Assembly: GCA_020226215.1 (NCBI GenBank)
Contig: CM035232.1
Span: 50,034,179-50,098,178 of the forward strand
Reading direction: 5' to 3'
Source: Sindora glabra
Taxonomy: Eukaryota; Streptophyta; Magnoliopsida; Fabales; Fabaceae
DNA length: 64,000 nucleotides
The notes under the pieces were generated by a model. That model saw only the letters and a list, made by a program, of their open reading frames with translations. It was not told where the DNA came from and did not search any database. The first letter of the stretch is position 1, and each line of letters starts with the position of its first letter. Of this stretch, positions 48,546-62,499 are shown in pieces. The position numbers and the translations under genes were made by a program.

Positions 48546-49690
48546 AGTCATGGGCACATATTTACTTGGTACCTAATTTACTATATAGCTTGTAGTCTTT
48601 AATGTTTTTCACTATAAAAAGTCCAAAAGCGTAGAATAGGAAAGCCTACATCTAACCATATCAAGAAGTGTTTTAATTATCCCATTATATTCTATTGTAC
48701 TAGGCATAGTTTAGCTAGCTTCAATGCCCCACTCCTATAGATACCTAGAAAAAAGATCTGGGTTCTTTCTAATTTCATCATATCTACCAATAATACTTTC
48801 TTCCTCGATCCAAATTAACACATTTAATTTTCTTATTATATTTAAGCTTGATTGCTGCCTTGAATGCATCCAAGGATTCTAACTTTTCCTAAAGCAACTC
48901 AATCCATTCGAATCATGAATAGTCAACAATCAAAATGATGAAATATCTCTAACTTCCCATTGTTATAACTATGATTGGATAGTAAATGTTAATATGAATT
49001 AGTTTTAATATCTCTTATCTTCTAACTCTTTTTCTCTTTTTGGCCTTGGCAATAAGTTTCCTTTAACATAATCTACATAGACATTTAGATTAAAGAAGTC
49101 AGGATTGTGTAAAACATTTTCTTTGATCAACCTATGAATTGGTTTCTAGAAATGTGACCTAGATGCTTGTGCTATAGCATCAAGGAGTTTTCTTTAATTT
49201 TATTTCTTTTCTTCCCTACAACTATATTAATAGTGTTGAGAAAAGTTAAATCTAGACTGATCTTGTATAATCTATCCATTATTTACTAGTGTTTATTATA
49301 GTTAAGCCTTGGAATAAATTCACTCTTTTGTCTTTAAAATTATAAGAATACTCTTGAAGATCTAACACTACAACTTATATATGGTTCCTTTTCATGGAAG
49401 GCATGAAGATCATATCTTTTAGTATCAGTTTAAGTCTAGTAGACAATCGTAGAAATATATCCCCAATAAGCTCTACTCTTACTTTCTCATAATTTCCCAT
49501 TCTAATAATTAATTCACCATTACCTGCTTTTCTAAAATTTTTCGATGATTGGGAAGAATAGGTAATATGGATTGTAAAATTAGTATTTAGACATCACGTA
49601 TATGATGACACATCTACCAAATTGGATTTAAAACAAACATTGGCCTAACCTTTTCTTATTGCCCTATTTAGGATATTTTTAAAATTTTGT
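48541..49690 (-). pseudogene. Second Ty1-copia element, protease end to integrase core
   Basis: On the - strand the integrase continues here from the other side of the solo LTR insertion. Visible are an ALKT-like KTLKTTSYI block and VPSKYVP (about 48590-48550), LLDMVRCRLSYSTLLDFL (about 48675-48615), a core segment with ELIHI-like and YFI-like blocks (about 49010-48940), the KGNLLPRPKRE stretch, and earlier GAG-pre-integrase traces near 49290-49130. Frames shift often and stops are dense. Any Gag region would lie right of 49690 but was not recognised. Confidence 0.78.
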
Positions 49691-52150
49691 TACGTAATGA
49701 TTAAGGAAAAACATATCAACCATTAATGCAAGTACAACATAATCATGTTAGTATCTTTCTCACAAAATTTGAATATGCAACCTTACATAGCATCATGTTA
49801 TAAAGTCAAATACTAAAAGGTATTTTAGACTTTATAACATAATACAAGAATCAAGTGTCATACTTTTAAAAACTAACATTGAAAATGCATAACACTTAAT
49901 TCTACACTTATACTATAGTTAACAAACTGTATCAATGATATAATGCTAGAAGGTATTTAATATCATTAATACAACCTTTCCTTTTAAGATAATTTTTCCT
50001 TTTAAAAAACTCATATAATTAGCCCTAGTAAGGCAGGTATACAATTACATAAATTTTTCATAGCATAATACAAATAATTTATAATTTCATTTAACAAGAC
50101 AACACTCCAAAAATTATTAAAATATACAAACGATGTTAAAAAAATTTCATAAAAATTCCAAATCATGGACAATATATTAGAAAATATACAAGAAAAATTT
50201 AGGCTTAAAATAAGCCAATTTGAATATTTATCGATGAGTAAAGCATAGTGGTGCTTTCATCACCTTAAGCTACCACTAGTAGGATGGTGTGTGGCTCCCA
50301 TGTGTCAGCTATGCAATTGGGTGAGGTGCATCCAACACCAGAAGCCATCTTTCTCACTTGAATTGCAAAGTTCTAGGTTAGACCCAACCTGGGTTAACCT
50401 AGACTATAACTTGGTGTGTTTATTACCTAAAAATCAACATTTTCAATGCATTTTTCACCTATAAAATTTCCTTTATCCAAATCTTAACTAACCTAGTATC
50501 AAACTCCCTCAAAAATGTATTATCACAAGGAGTTTTAAAAAATTTTCAAACCTTTAATAATAGTTAAAAAGATTTTTATATTTCAAGAACAAAATGTTTA
50601 AATTTCCTAGGTTCTAGGATCATGATCATCTGTAATGTAACAAGAAGAGTTACTCTATGATGTTTTCTGCAATCAAATAATCTTCAATCCATAATCTAAA
50701 TGTCAATGCCTAGTTTTGGTGAACTAATGTTTTTGTGTTTATATTTTCTTATAATGTCTTATGCTTAATCCCAAGCCATAATTATGTAGTTTCTATAGTT
50801 ATAAATTGGCCAAAAAACACATTTAAATCCTAGCATTGCAAACAATTTTACAATTAAGAGGAAAGGAAAAACACAACCACCAACATCCATATCATTATTT
50901 TTTGAAAACCAGCATGCCTAGGAAGAACAAATATAAATAGTAATACTTATAGAGGAATTGCTATGTATCCATAGGAAAAAATAACTATTTCCAGAATGAA
51001 AAAATTATCAACAAGGATTCTTAACAAAAGCTCAATTGCTAGTATGAGTCATATAGCACATATTCATAATCACATACACACACACATATGTAATTAGTAA
51101 ATAATTTTGATTTCAATTATTAGAATAATTTTTATGAGAAGGCCAACAATACCCATTCAAATTTCCTTTAAAATTAATGACAATCAAAAGTTACAACTAG
51201 GCTCTATTATCAATTGTAAAATTTATTTGAAATATTTACACCAGATCTTAACTTTTGATTGTAGCATGATAGAGAGGAGAGAACACAAATAAATTAATTC
51301 TTGTAGTTTATAATTTTATAAATACTTAACATCTATAAAATTATCCTTCTCGATAATTATCAAATGTCCACGAGAACCTCTCCCTCAATAATCTTTATGT
51401 CTTTTAACAGTAAGTTTTGATTAATGAAGCGTAAAAATCTAAACTAAAGATAAATGAAGTAAAGACCCTATATTAATAAGCCAATTTGGGTTATAGATCT
51501 TATCTATCATAGGATCCATACTTATTATATTAGTGTTGGGCCTAAGTACTAAATTGTCCATAAATTATGTCACATAGGGCCTAATTAACAATAACCTTTT
51601 CGATTAACAAATAATGTATAGTCCATAAAATTTATTAATATTCTTTTGTAAGAGTTTTAATTCAAGTCATGGATTTAAATTTATACCTTTTCAAAATATA
51701 TTTTTGTTAGCTCTTTTTTTATGTATAGTTGTAGATATTGGATTTTTACCAACTTTGTTTGATCATTTTTTATGATTGAGTTTCAATATGGACTTTTTGT
51801 ATGCTTGGGAACATGGATCTTCAATATCTTACCTTGTTATACTTCTTTAATGAAGTTTTAGGGTTTTTGGTTACAAATGATGAAGTTATCAGGGATGGAT
51901 AGTGAGAAAAGATTTTATAAAGTTGGTCAATTTGTTTATTTTGCTATTTGATTTATAATTAGAATATTGTCTGCTTGTAGGATTTCCTTGAATATTCATA
52001 GGTAGAGGGTGCTTTGCATTCTCATCTCCATTTTGAAGATAAGCTTATATAGTCTAACCTACATAGCTCTAGGTTCATGTATGCTCATTCTATCCATTTT
52101 ACATGTTTACTATGAATCAAGACCTCCATATAAAGCAAAATTGCACAAAG
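49691..52150. other. AT-rich DNA, possibly remains of the second copia 5' end
   Basis: No domain was recognised. The orientation of the neighbouring copia predicts its Gag, leader and 5' LTR here. A GGGCC-containing patch at about 51484-51590 vaguely resembles the 3' LTR of the first element, but I could not delimit an LTR. Confidence 0.35.
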
Positions 52151-54169
52151 AAAACTTAAGACATTAGTCATTATTTACAACTAACATTTATTTTTATTTA
52201 TACATCAATATTTAAATATTAATCATTTAAAGGAATATTAAATATTGAATATGTGGAATATTATAGTTAGTTATACACTAAATTGATGTTTAAAAGAACG
52301 TCAACAACAAATTAATTGTATTTATGGAATATTAGAATGTTGGAAACTATAAAAATTATTTGTATTTCAACAGTTTGCTTATTTAAAATGCACTATCACT
52401 TTCAACCTTAATGTTTATATTAACTGAAATTAAAATTTATATTACTTTGCCTATGAATTTCACTTGCATTCCTTTTTTATGTTTAAGTTGAATTTAAGCA
52501 TAACTTACTCATTTTTTAGAAATGCTTCATAATTCTAATGTATCCTACTTTAAAATAGCATGAGGCATTAAAGGGAGTCTTGGATGGATGAAAGTAAGAG
52601 ACATTAGAGTCATGGATGAAATGCTTCCATAAATTCAAAGAATTTTTATATATGGGTTAGTTATCCTTACATTCCACCCTTTTATTACAAGGAATGGATA
52701 GTTTATATTCATAAAATTTGATAAAATACTTTAACATGAAGGGAAAAAAAGCAAGTCTTTTTAACAAATGAGAATTAGGAATAAGGATTTTAATCTCTTC
52801 AACATGAGATATAGGTGTCTATATTGTAAATTATATCAATAATGTATTGTAATTCTTATGTTATTTGCTATTTTATGGAAAACTTATAGTATATAATAAT
52901 TCATACATTTCATCAAATGATTAGTCATAATATTCCTATACAATATTTTCTAATTAATGTTAATAATGCTATTAGAAAAATGATTTGTAATTAGTATTTT
53001 CTATTAAGAAAATGTCAGGATGGAGAAAGTTAATAATTGTTCAAAATTGGTTTTCGTTGTTAGAAAAATATGAGGATGCAGAAGTTCAATTAAGAAAAGG
53101 TAATAAAGAATAAACTATGTTGGTTATTTACTTAAAATTGACGTAGGTTTAGGAAATTGGACAGTAAGACAAAGAGTTGGATCAAATATTAAAAAGTAAT
53201 AAACCATGTCTATTTTTTTAACCCACATATTAAAGTATAACACCAACCAACTAACTTATAAAAATGGTATAGTGAAAACTTATGATGTCAGCTTTTTAAA
53301 GTTAATTAAATTAACAATCTAACATCAAAAGTGAGGCATAAAAGCTTTATATGTTAGTTTTCTTTTAACAACTAACATTTATTGTGAAACTCTCTATCTA
53401 TATATTTCTCTTTTACACTATATTTTATTTCAATGAAATAAGAGGGCAACACATCTATTCTTGTTATACATTTAGAAAAACAATTTTACACTCAAATAAG
53501 TGATCAAGGTAAAAGATATCTATAATTTGATCCAATTGCCACAATCATAAGATTTAAAGCATTTTTAATTGTGTAATATTAATGGTGTGAGTTGTCCTTA
53601 TATTCATCCTCATATTCCACTTGATACTTTAAGGAACAAATGACTAATGTTTGCAAAATCCAATAAAGTACTTCAAATCACAAAATGTTGCAACAAGGAT
53701 TTTAATTTGAGGTCATGTAGTGGTTTTGTTGTATATTGTAGTGATTTTAGTTTTGAATTTTTATTAAATGTTAGAATACAAAAAGTTAATAATATTGTTT
53801 GAGAAAATGATACCTATTATTAGGTGAATGTCAAGACTAATGCATAAGTTATATTTAAAAAAATAAAGGAAAACTAAGTCATTTTAATCTATTGTTTATT
53901 AAAAAATTGACCTGATTTGGATAATGCAAATACCATGTCAATTTTTTGACAAATTGATCTCCAAAGGAATTTTATGGGTAACAATGATGAGGTGCAAAAG
54001 TTCTATTAAGAAATAAAGAGTTAAATCAAAAAATTGGTATATATTTAATGTGTAATAAATACTAAATATTTACTAATATATTGTGTATCAAAAAACTACT
54101 AAAACTTACTATATTTCACAGTATATCAACAATTAGTTTTGTTTGACAAATGGATGGCTGAAGTTTTGC

Positions 54170-54850
54170 ATGTTGCCTATAAATTTCATTTATACCACCC
54201 ATTTGAAACATGCCTTATGATGGGAAAACTAATAAGAAATTATAATAAGAAGAATAACATACTTATTTTTGCATTAGAAGGCTTGAATTTATTAAAAATG
54301 GATATTTTTTTCTTATTATAATTTATCACTAGTTTACAACTATTTGCACCCTCTAAAGCCATTTCCATTGTTCATTGTAAATTACAACATTTGGATTCCA
54401 TCTCAAGAAGCAATATGAAAAAAAAAAAAAAAGGCAAAGATGTGCAAACCAACAAGAAATTGTAGAAAGAAGTAGCATAGTTATTCTTACATTAGAAAGC
54501 TTAACCTTTTAAGTGTATCATAAAATTAGTTATATTACTTCTTATTACTATAATTTGTCACCAATTTGCAATCATTTATAGTAGTTTTTAAGTAATATTT
54601 TTTGTTCATTAATGTAAATTAAAGCATTTAGGTTCCATCTTATGAAAGATGTTGAGAAAATGCAAAAAATGTGTAAATTGATGAGAAATTACAGTGAAAA
54701 ATAGTGTGCCCATTTTTGTATTAGAAGACTTGACTTTATTGTAAAAGTAGATATGTTGTTTCTTTTCAGTATTATTAGTTTGCAACTATCTATATCCTCT
54801 CACTTAGAATCTCTCAAGCAATATAAAAAAGTTACAAGAAAAAAGTATCC
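54170..54850 (+). repeat. ~220-bp tandem array, 3 units
   Basis: Anchors of the form AGAAATTATA--AAGAA-ATA-CATA-TTATT-TTGCATTAGAA-GCTTGA recur near 54234, 54453 and 54681, each followed by a TTATTA--ATTTAT-ACTAGTTTGCAACTAT-type stretch. The open frame at 54139-54321 lies in the first unit and is not kept in the others. Confidence 0.7.
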
Positions 54851-55973
54851 TTTCATTTAAAGTTGGCTATACATTATAAATTATAGTTTCTAATTTATTT
54901 ATATTATTCAATATATATTGTTATTTGTATTTGTTTAATTGTATAAAAAAATCATAATGTAAAAAATAATTTTAAAGATGTAAACTTCACTTAGATTAAG
55001 TCGAATTAAAAATAAAATTTATCAATTCATAAAATGATGTAAGTTCTTATTTATGCTTAAATTATAAAATTTTTGCTTGAAAAGGTAATGAAAAATTTTA
55101 GCAAAAAAAATGTTGATGGCATCGATTACTAATTGATACTTAACATATAAATTTTATAGTAGAATGATGGCATTTTGCAATAAATGTTAAGTTTTTATTA
55201 AGTAATTAACTTGGAAACCTAAATTAGGGCACAAATTGAAAACAAAGAGTAAGATTATAGTACCATTTATAAATTTCATCTCAAAGTTCTTTGAACCATA
55301 AAATGATTCTCTTTTTAATGAAGTGTGCTCACCTTTTAACCTTAAGATGATTCTCCTTAGTTTTGTATTTATGCTTACCAATTGTTTTGTAGAAATAAAG
55401 ATCTATTAACTTGTTACTAAATTTATGGGGTTATGCACTCATTGGGAAAGTGTAAAATTAAAAAGTAAGAATTTTTTTTATTCTTATAAGTTAGTTTCTG
55501 GTTTCATAATTGATTATGTTTTGTTGCCTTTCATTTTAGTACAATTTTTATAGATTTTTACATGTAAAAAAATTAATTTCATTCATCTTATTTGGAATTT
55601 AATGATATTATCTACTATTTATTTACATAAAATATGTATTATTATAAAAAAATTTAACAAATGTTTATTGCATTTGTAAATATTAAATTTAGGTATGCTT
55701 TTGTAGTGAGAGTGCTAATTTTGCATATTGACTAATGAGAATTAGAGATAAACTTTCATAATTTTTATTCTTTTTTTTATAGTTTTTAAAATTGTTGAAA
55801 TTGAGACTTTATAGTGTCACTAGAGATATCAAGGGTTAGAAGGGACTAGGCATAGAGGAATTGCAAGAAATGATTAGTGTTAAGAGGAACCAACCATCGA
55901 GGAATTATGAGTAAGTTAATTTTAGGGAATAGATATGTCATATCATGTCAATTATTTAAGAAAGATCACAATT

Positions 55974-55975
<2 letters not shown>

Positions 55976-56025
<50 letters not shown>
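55976..56025. repeat. (TA)n microsatellite
   Basis: About 24 TA units. Confidence 0.95.
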
Positions 56026-56028
<3 letters not shown>

Positions 56029-56525
56029 ATATTAGTTGTTTAATAAACAACTAATGTTTAGTACTATAATATATCTTTAAAAGGGAGTTTCTAAATGAAG
56101 AAACAATATCATTCTTATACGTATAGAAGCCGACATGGAATCATCTAATAGATAATGACACTGGTATATATGTTTATTCTTAACTAACATCGACATAGAT
56201 TGGCATTTCTATAGTAGTGTCTTTGTGTTTTTTTAGATTATGAATAAATTTTTAAATGACATTAATTCCTAAACAATAATTGTCATTTTAATCTCATGAA
56301 ATCCATGATCGTGATGACTTGGAAAATTATTCCAAGCAAAAATGATTAAAGATTGACTTACAAAATCTTGAAGCAAATATTGGATTTGGATTATGTTTTA
56401 AAATTTCAACTTATCATCTAAATGATCAAAAGAAGACATAAAGAGTATATCTATAAAAGAGTCTTTATTAACCTCATAATCTGACTTTTCTAAGAAAAAA
56501 ATAAAACAAACATTTCAAAGATTTA

Positions 56526-56815
56526 AGGTCTATCTATTTTTTATTTTTAAAAATAGAAGAAAATGTTTAAGAATTATTTTCAGAATCCATCTTTAAAAAC
56601 TATAATTATAAATATATAATTTAAAAATAAAAAAATGACTTTTAGATATTTTTTAAACTTTTTATTTTGGATGTTAATTTAATAATTAAATAAAATATTT
56701 TTTTATTTGCAACACCTACCACCTTTTATTCTTTATTTTCTTTCAATCCCATGATAATTTTTGAAAATAAAAAAGTGTTTAAAAATATAAAAATAAAAAT
56801 ATATCCAAACACACT
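56526..56815. mobile_element. Candidate hAT-like MITE
   Basis: The right end, reverse-complemented, reads AGTGTGTTTGGATATATTTT and pairs loosely with the left end (AAGGTCTATCTATTTTTTA) and with the following TTTTTAAAAATAGAAGAAAATG stretch. GTGTTTGGAT is a common opening of plant MITEs. Boundaries are approximate. Confidence 0.4.
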
Positions 56816-56879
56816 CTTTATCTTTCTTAATTTAATGAGTATGAAAATTGGAAATTGGTTAAAGTATAATATTGAATAT

Positions 56880-58750
56880 GATGTTGCACTATTATTATTA
56901 TTATAAAATTGCCATTTAATGTCAATTATTTTAGAGTTTTGATGTTAGTTCCTACCCAATGTACATATAAGCATCAACCAACATTGCATATAGGTAATGA
57001 CATTTTATTTATAATAAAACTAATGTGTTCAGTAAAAGCATAGTGTTCAATAATTAAAATATGATATCGAGTTTGATTTAGTAACCAATGTTGATAACTA
57101 ATGAAATTTTGATTAAGGCATTAGCCTTTTTAGATAATTGATGTTATTTACATTTTTTTTATCCTTGAGAAGTCTTTAAAATTCTATTACCATATAACAA
57201 TATCCAAATCTAATTACAGAATCTAATAACTCATATTAATATATGACCTAATTATAAAATTTAGTAACTCATATTGCAATACAAGCAATATCAACAATAT
57301 TTAAGCCTTATCTCAATGTCTTTATAGTTAATGTTAATATTCCAAATACAATAAATTGGAAAAAAAATGAAGGCTAATATATTTAATTGGGTCTAAATAG
57401 TCAAAGATATATGATACGACAAAGGTTCAAAAACTATAAATAATACCTTTAAATGCTGAGAAGGAATATACATTGTCATCCAACGATGATATGACCATTA
57501 ATAAAAATATTTGTGAATCCCATTATGCCAAAAAAAAGGCATAAGGATGTTAGAATTGATATTATAAATGAGAGATTAATATAGAAAGCATCTATTGGAT
57601 AGCAATTTATTACTTGCTTAAGCCATTAAACTTGAATGGCATCATGTATTGTTCAAATTGTTCTTGTCATCATGACCTTTTCTATAGAAATACTTATTAA
57701 CTTACCTTTATGAGGAAGAAATTAGCTGCCTTTTTTAAAAAAAATCATATAAACTAAAACATTAATAAAATCAGAAACAAAGAATCCAAGCAAATTAACA
57801 TAATACTTAACAAATAGACATTCTTAATTAGGTTTTAAGGAGAAATAAACCTTAACATTGAGATGAAAATGCAACAAGAGAAAAACAAATGATTAAACTT
57901 AAACTAATTTGATCTTCAGTGTGAAGAAATTATTGCAAACTACTTGCTTATAAAGAAAAATCAATTGGTTGTTCACTCAATAGGGCATTCTTTGTAATAT
58001 ATATTTACAATCAAGTGCTCAGGACAAGCTTTAAATTTCGACTACCACTTTCATGTTCATAAGTTTTAAGTAAAGAAACATGGTGTCATTTAATATTCCA
58101 TATCAATTAGAAACTAAAACTAACATCTTAAGCCTAATTATAGCTTGACCTTTCCACATTAGTTGTAATAACAAAACCAATGTGGAATTTTGCTTTAAGA
58201 ATTTATTAATGCTATAACAGCTTAGACAAAATATTACTATTTTAAAATCAATTGATACAATAATATCAGAATAAAATTAATTTAATTATACACATTATAT
58301 ATATTAAAATTTATAATTTAAATATAGATCACAGACACACATATTAATCGGTATCTAAAACATTACTCACTCTAAGTGAAATTAGATGTAGCATTAAAAT
58401 TCTTCTATTTTATTATACAATTAAACAAAATGATAACAAATTGAATGTAAATAACACAAACGAGAAAGAAGACAATATATTATAAAAATATATTCTTCCA
58501 TTTTATTTATTTTCATATTACTACATGAAAAACAAACTTTTCATTTAGAATACATATATGACATCCTTACAAAAATTAAAAGGAAAAGTGGTTATCCTTT
58601 GTTCATAATTTCTTCATATTGCTTGATGGCTTCTAAGTTGCATGATTCCATTAATTTTGTATCCATTAATATTAAAGTGTTTGATTTCTTTATTTGCTAT
58701 AAGCCTCTAATTATTCATATTTTTCAATGTGAAAATAAGCATGCTTTTTG

Positions 58751-58808
<58 letters not shown>

Positions 58809-60938
58809 AAGTTTAACAAGGTATATTGATAAAAAAAATTATGGAATATGAAGACAATAGGTGCTAATTTGTCATTGCTTTGCACCCATGAAAGGGAAAG
58901 CTTTATTTATAGGACAAGGATAAATCATTAGATGTTGTATAGATTTTCACAATAATTCAAATGATTATATAGCCATTGGTACACCTTTAGGCATTTTTTT
59001 TAAAATTGATGTAATATTTAAAAATCATATTTATTTTTAATAAATAACTCACATTATTTAAGGCAATTTTTTAATTCAAATGCATCTTAATATTTTTCTA
59101 ACAAGGACCTAAACCAAAATTATACTAAATCATTAGTATAATTTATATGATAATTACTATGTAAACTCAGACTAAAATTAATGCAATTTATAACTTAATG
59201 TTTTCCTCATATTGAAGAGAGATCTAATTAGTTTTCCTCATGTTAAAATGCTCTATAAGATTATGCAAACATTAATCATGCATTCCTTATAATAATAAGT
59301 GAAATATAGGGATAACTCACCCATCAATGCTGCACATTTAAAAAAGTTTCAAATTTTATAATCATAATAATCAAATTAAACAATGAATATCTTTTTCTAC
59401 CTAAACTATTTAAGGGGAAAAGATAATTGTCATTTGATAAAATGCTCATGATAATAAAATTTAAAGCTTTTCTAAATATGTAGTAAGAATAAGCATGTTG
59501 TTCTCTTATTCCACCTTAACAAAAAAGGGAGTAAAAGAAAATTTATAGATAAAATGAAAATTAATATACATCAGTTATTAAATAGAAATTAACATTGTAA
59601 GCTTTAGTAGTTTCCTGAAATGCATTACTTCATAGAACTTAGTGTTTATTATAATTTTGTAAATATTTATTACAAGCTACAAGGTATAAATATTTATTAC
59701 AAGTTAGTTACTTATTTGTATACATTTGGATGTCAATTATAATAAAAAAAATTATGCTCTGCAGTTTTTTTAAAAAATATAACTTCTATATCTTGACATT
59801 TTTTTAACAATGACTTACATAAAACTATACTAAATTATTAATACATCCATCTATGCTATACATTCTTATCTTAAAGAATAAATATATTTTCATTAACACT
59901 TATGTTTCCAATCACAACAATTTTAAAGAAAAAAGATAATGATTTTCTTTACAATAGATGGCAAAAATATAGTTTATAAAGGTTGGAGCTTTAATCTTAT
60001 TGCTTTGAACAATAGTGATAATAATTGTCTTCATTGTATCTTGCTCGAAGTAGTCTTTTATTTTCATATCCATGGTAACTATGCATAAGTCATCTTTAAT
60101 CCCATGCTACTATGCATTCCATTACAAACATATTTTATCCTCAGTTCCTTACTTTCATGTCCACTGCAAATTGTGAAAACTTGACATAGATTATGATCGA
60201 GAGAGGTCAATATCTCAAGAGTAGCAACTTGCAGTAGTTGATAACTGAGCAGTATTGATTATGTATTATTCTTATATGCCACCTAAATAAAAAATAAAGT
60301 GAAATTTTAAATGAAAAAGGAGTGAAAGGTAAATTATGGAATGAGCACTTAAATGAAAATTGGAATTAAAGAGAAAAAAAAGCCAAGGTCGCAATTTTTA
60401 AGCAATATAGGAAATTCTACATTAGTTATTAATAGCTAATTGATGTCTTAAAAATGAATTTTTTATGCTAAGCCCATTAATATATCTTTTAGATGTTGGT
60501 TGTTTGAAAAACCAACATTATAAATGTTCACTTTGTGAATGTCATAGTACATTTTAAATAAATAGACTGTTGAAATATAAATAATGCTTATAGTTTCCAA
60601 AAACATTGTAAATACAAGCATTAAGTTATAAATAACATTTAAACATCAATTTTTAAATATAACCAACATCTAAAAGACCAATGTTTGTAAATATAATTGA
60701 TAATTGACTATTGACATTTTTAGATGTTGATTTATTATACAATTGTCATATTAAGTTTTCCTAGTTTAGATCATTCATCTACCATTGGAAAATAAAGTTT
60801 TATAATGTTGGTTTATTATTCTAACTAACGTGGTAAATTGCATTTATTTTAAAAAATATTATTGTGCCATTGTAGATGTTAATTTTCACTTTAACTAACA
60901 TAAATGAAGTAACGTTAAGGGAAAAATATATAGTAGTG
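56880..60938. mobile_element. Probable non-autonomous CACTA-like element (about 4.1 kb)
   Basis: The right end is TATAGTAGTG at 60929-60938 (CACTACTATATATTT on the - strand), preceded by many ATGTTGG/CCAACAT and TAACAT motifs in both orientations at 60410-60930. The left part (56880-58200) is an inverted match to 31040-32340. The left terminus is not visible and the left limit is approximate. No transposase domain. The right end sits directly against a zinc-finger pseudogene, so it marks an insertion. Confidence 0.5.
58751..58806. repeat. (CT)n(AT)n microsatellite
   Basis: About 12 CT units followed by about 16 AT units. Confidence 0.95.
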
Positions 60939-60942
60939 CATG

Positions 60943-61390
60943 TTGTTATCATTTTAAGCTTGATGAAAGCAAACATGAAGGTATATTTGTTATAGAGGGC
61001 TTTACAAATTGAAATGAAAAGGGAAGACCCTTAACTTATGTTGGAGGTCCAAATACTGCTCATAACATTATTTGCAGAAAATGTACAGATTTGATGAATC
61101 AAAGGAAACCCTTTAAATTATTCTAAGTATTATGAGAACACACGTTGGCCTAATTACTTCTTTTGATTGTATTCATTTTCTATGTATTAACATTCCATGG
61201 TCGCAATGTGTCCAAATACTACTAGAAATAATCAATTAATTTCTTCTAAGATTCAAAAGGATATAAATTGTTAACGTAGCTTATACTGAAACTATTGATC
61301 TTATCATTAATGATCTTAGTGGTGAACTTTTAACTATTATTGTTCATGAGTCATCACTACTTGAATGTGTTATTTCCCAATCATATTTCT
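60943..61390 (+). pseudogene. TTF-type zinc-finger / hAT-like transposase fragment
   Basis: The reading begins right after the CACTA-like terminus with CCYHFKLDESKHEG, then VIEGFTN, a stop where Trp is expected, then YVGGPNTAHNIICRKC and DLMNQ. This is the TTF-type zinc-finger block of plant hAT-like proteins that carry a following DUF4371 region. Further on, in shifted frames, are an I-P-W-SQCVQILLEI block, SSKIQKDI, and a final YTETIDLIINDLSGELLTIIVHESSLLE corresponding to the DUF4371 start. Several stops and shifts make it dead. The N-terminal part, expected left of the insertion, was not found. It is the only part of this gene seen in the window. Confidence 0.75.
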
Positions 61391-62499
61391 CAGACGGAAA
61401 AAGATCCAAAAAAATGTGAAAATCTATATGCTTTTAAATTTTCAATTAAAAATTCGTTTGAAATTTGTCACTTCTTTTATATAATTCCATCAAAAATTAT
61501 TTTTTATAGAAAAATTCATAAAAAATTAGTTGAAAAATTGACTTAAAAATTTTACCCGTTGTTTTCGATAGATTTTTTGACGAAAATTATTGTACGATAG
61601 ATTTTCTATTCAAAATTTAAAAAATCCTTTAATTTTATGTGCAAATGGTTCCCTTTCTCTCACAATCCTTTTCCCACTGCCATCAAGAGTTCTTCTCTTT
61701 CTCCCACACTTAGGTCTTGCATTTTGAAAATAAAATTTATATTTTAAACCAGATAAATTATTCATTATGCTTTGTGTATCACTTTTATCCATTATTTTTG
61801 TTGATTCCTTTTATTTTTCACACATCTTAATTTTTTTTCTTTTGACGTGTTATTTGAACCAGTGTAGGAGTTAGTTTGGCTTCTATCTTACTTGCATACA
61901 AGGTTAGTGTATATTTTTAATTGTTTGTGGGTTAATTATTCAATCAATTAATTTTTTTAGAATGATAAGTAAAATTAGATTTAGAGAACTATAATCAATA
62001 ATTTATATTTTGAATTAGACTCGAGAATTATTCCTTGATGACAAACTAAAATATAGTTTTTTTTTTGTATTTGATTTGAATTATGTTTTATACATTATAT
62101 GATTTGAATAGTATAATTTATGGATTTTTTTATTTATTTTATATATTATATTTATAAATTTAGAAAAATTTATTCAAATTAATATGATTTTATTATTTAC
62201 AATAATTTTTGGAAGAGAAATAAAAGATCACTTTTTGACAAAATTTCTTTTAAAAGTCAAATTTTTTAAATTTTCAATATTTTTAATAAAAGTAATTTTT
62301 AATTTTTGAAGAATTTTCATAAATTTTCCAAAAGAATTTTGAAATTTTTTTTTTTTTAAAATGAATGGCTAAAAGTATGCCAAAATTTTTTTTGACTAAA
62401 AACTCCATTGAATAATTATTTTTTAATGAATGTCTTATTGATACTAATAATTACATCAAATAAGACAATTGTTAGTAAATGTAATCAACATCTATTTCA
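61391..62499. other. AT-rich DNA
   Basis: Poly-A/T-rich sequence with GAAAAATT/AATTTTTC strings in both orientations. No gene recognised. Confidence 0.45.

Larger units (their letters stand above)
52151..56219. mobile_element. Probable non-autonomous CACTA-like element (about 4.1 kb)
   Basis: The right end reads ATAGTAGTG at 56211-56219, i.e. CACTACTATAGAAAT on the - strand, a CACTA-type terminus. It is preceded by subterminal AACTAACATC/ATGTTAG motifs in both orientations. The left limit is inferred: 52280-52405 is an inverted match to 60545-60670, the subterminal zone of the next element. No transposase found. A clear left CACTA terminus was not seen. Confidence 0.5.

Noticed and set aside
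61353..61375. CACTACTTGAATG as a CACTA left terminus
   Set aside because: Falls within the TTF pseudogene reading, with no subterminal repeat pattern of the matching type or partner end.
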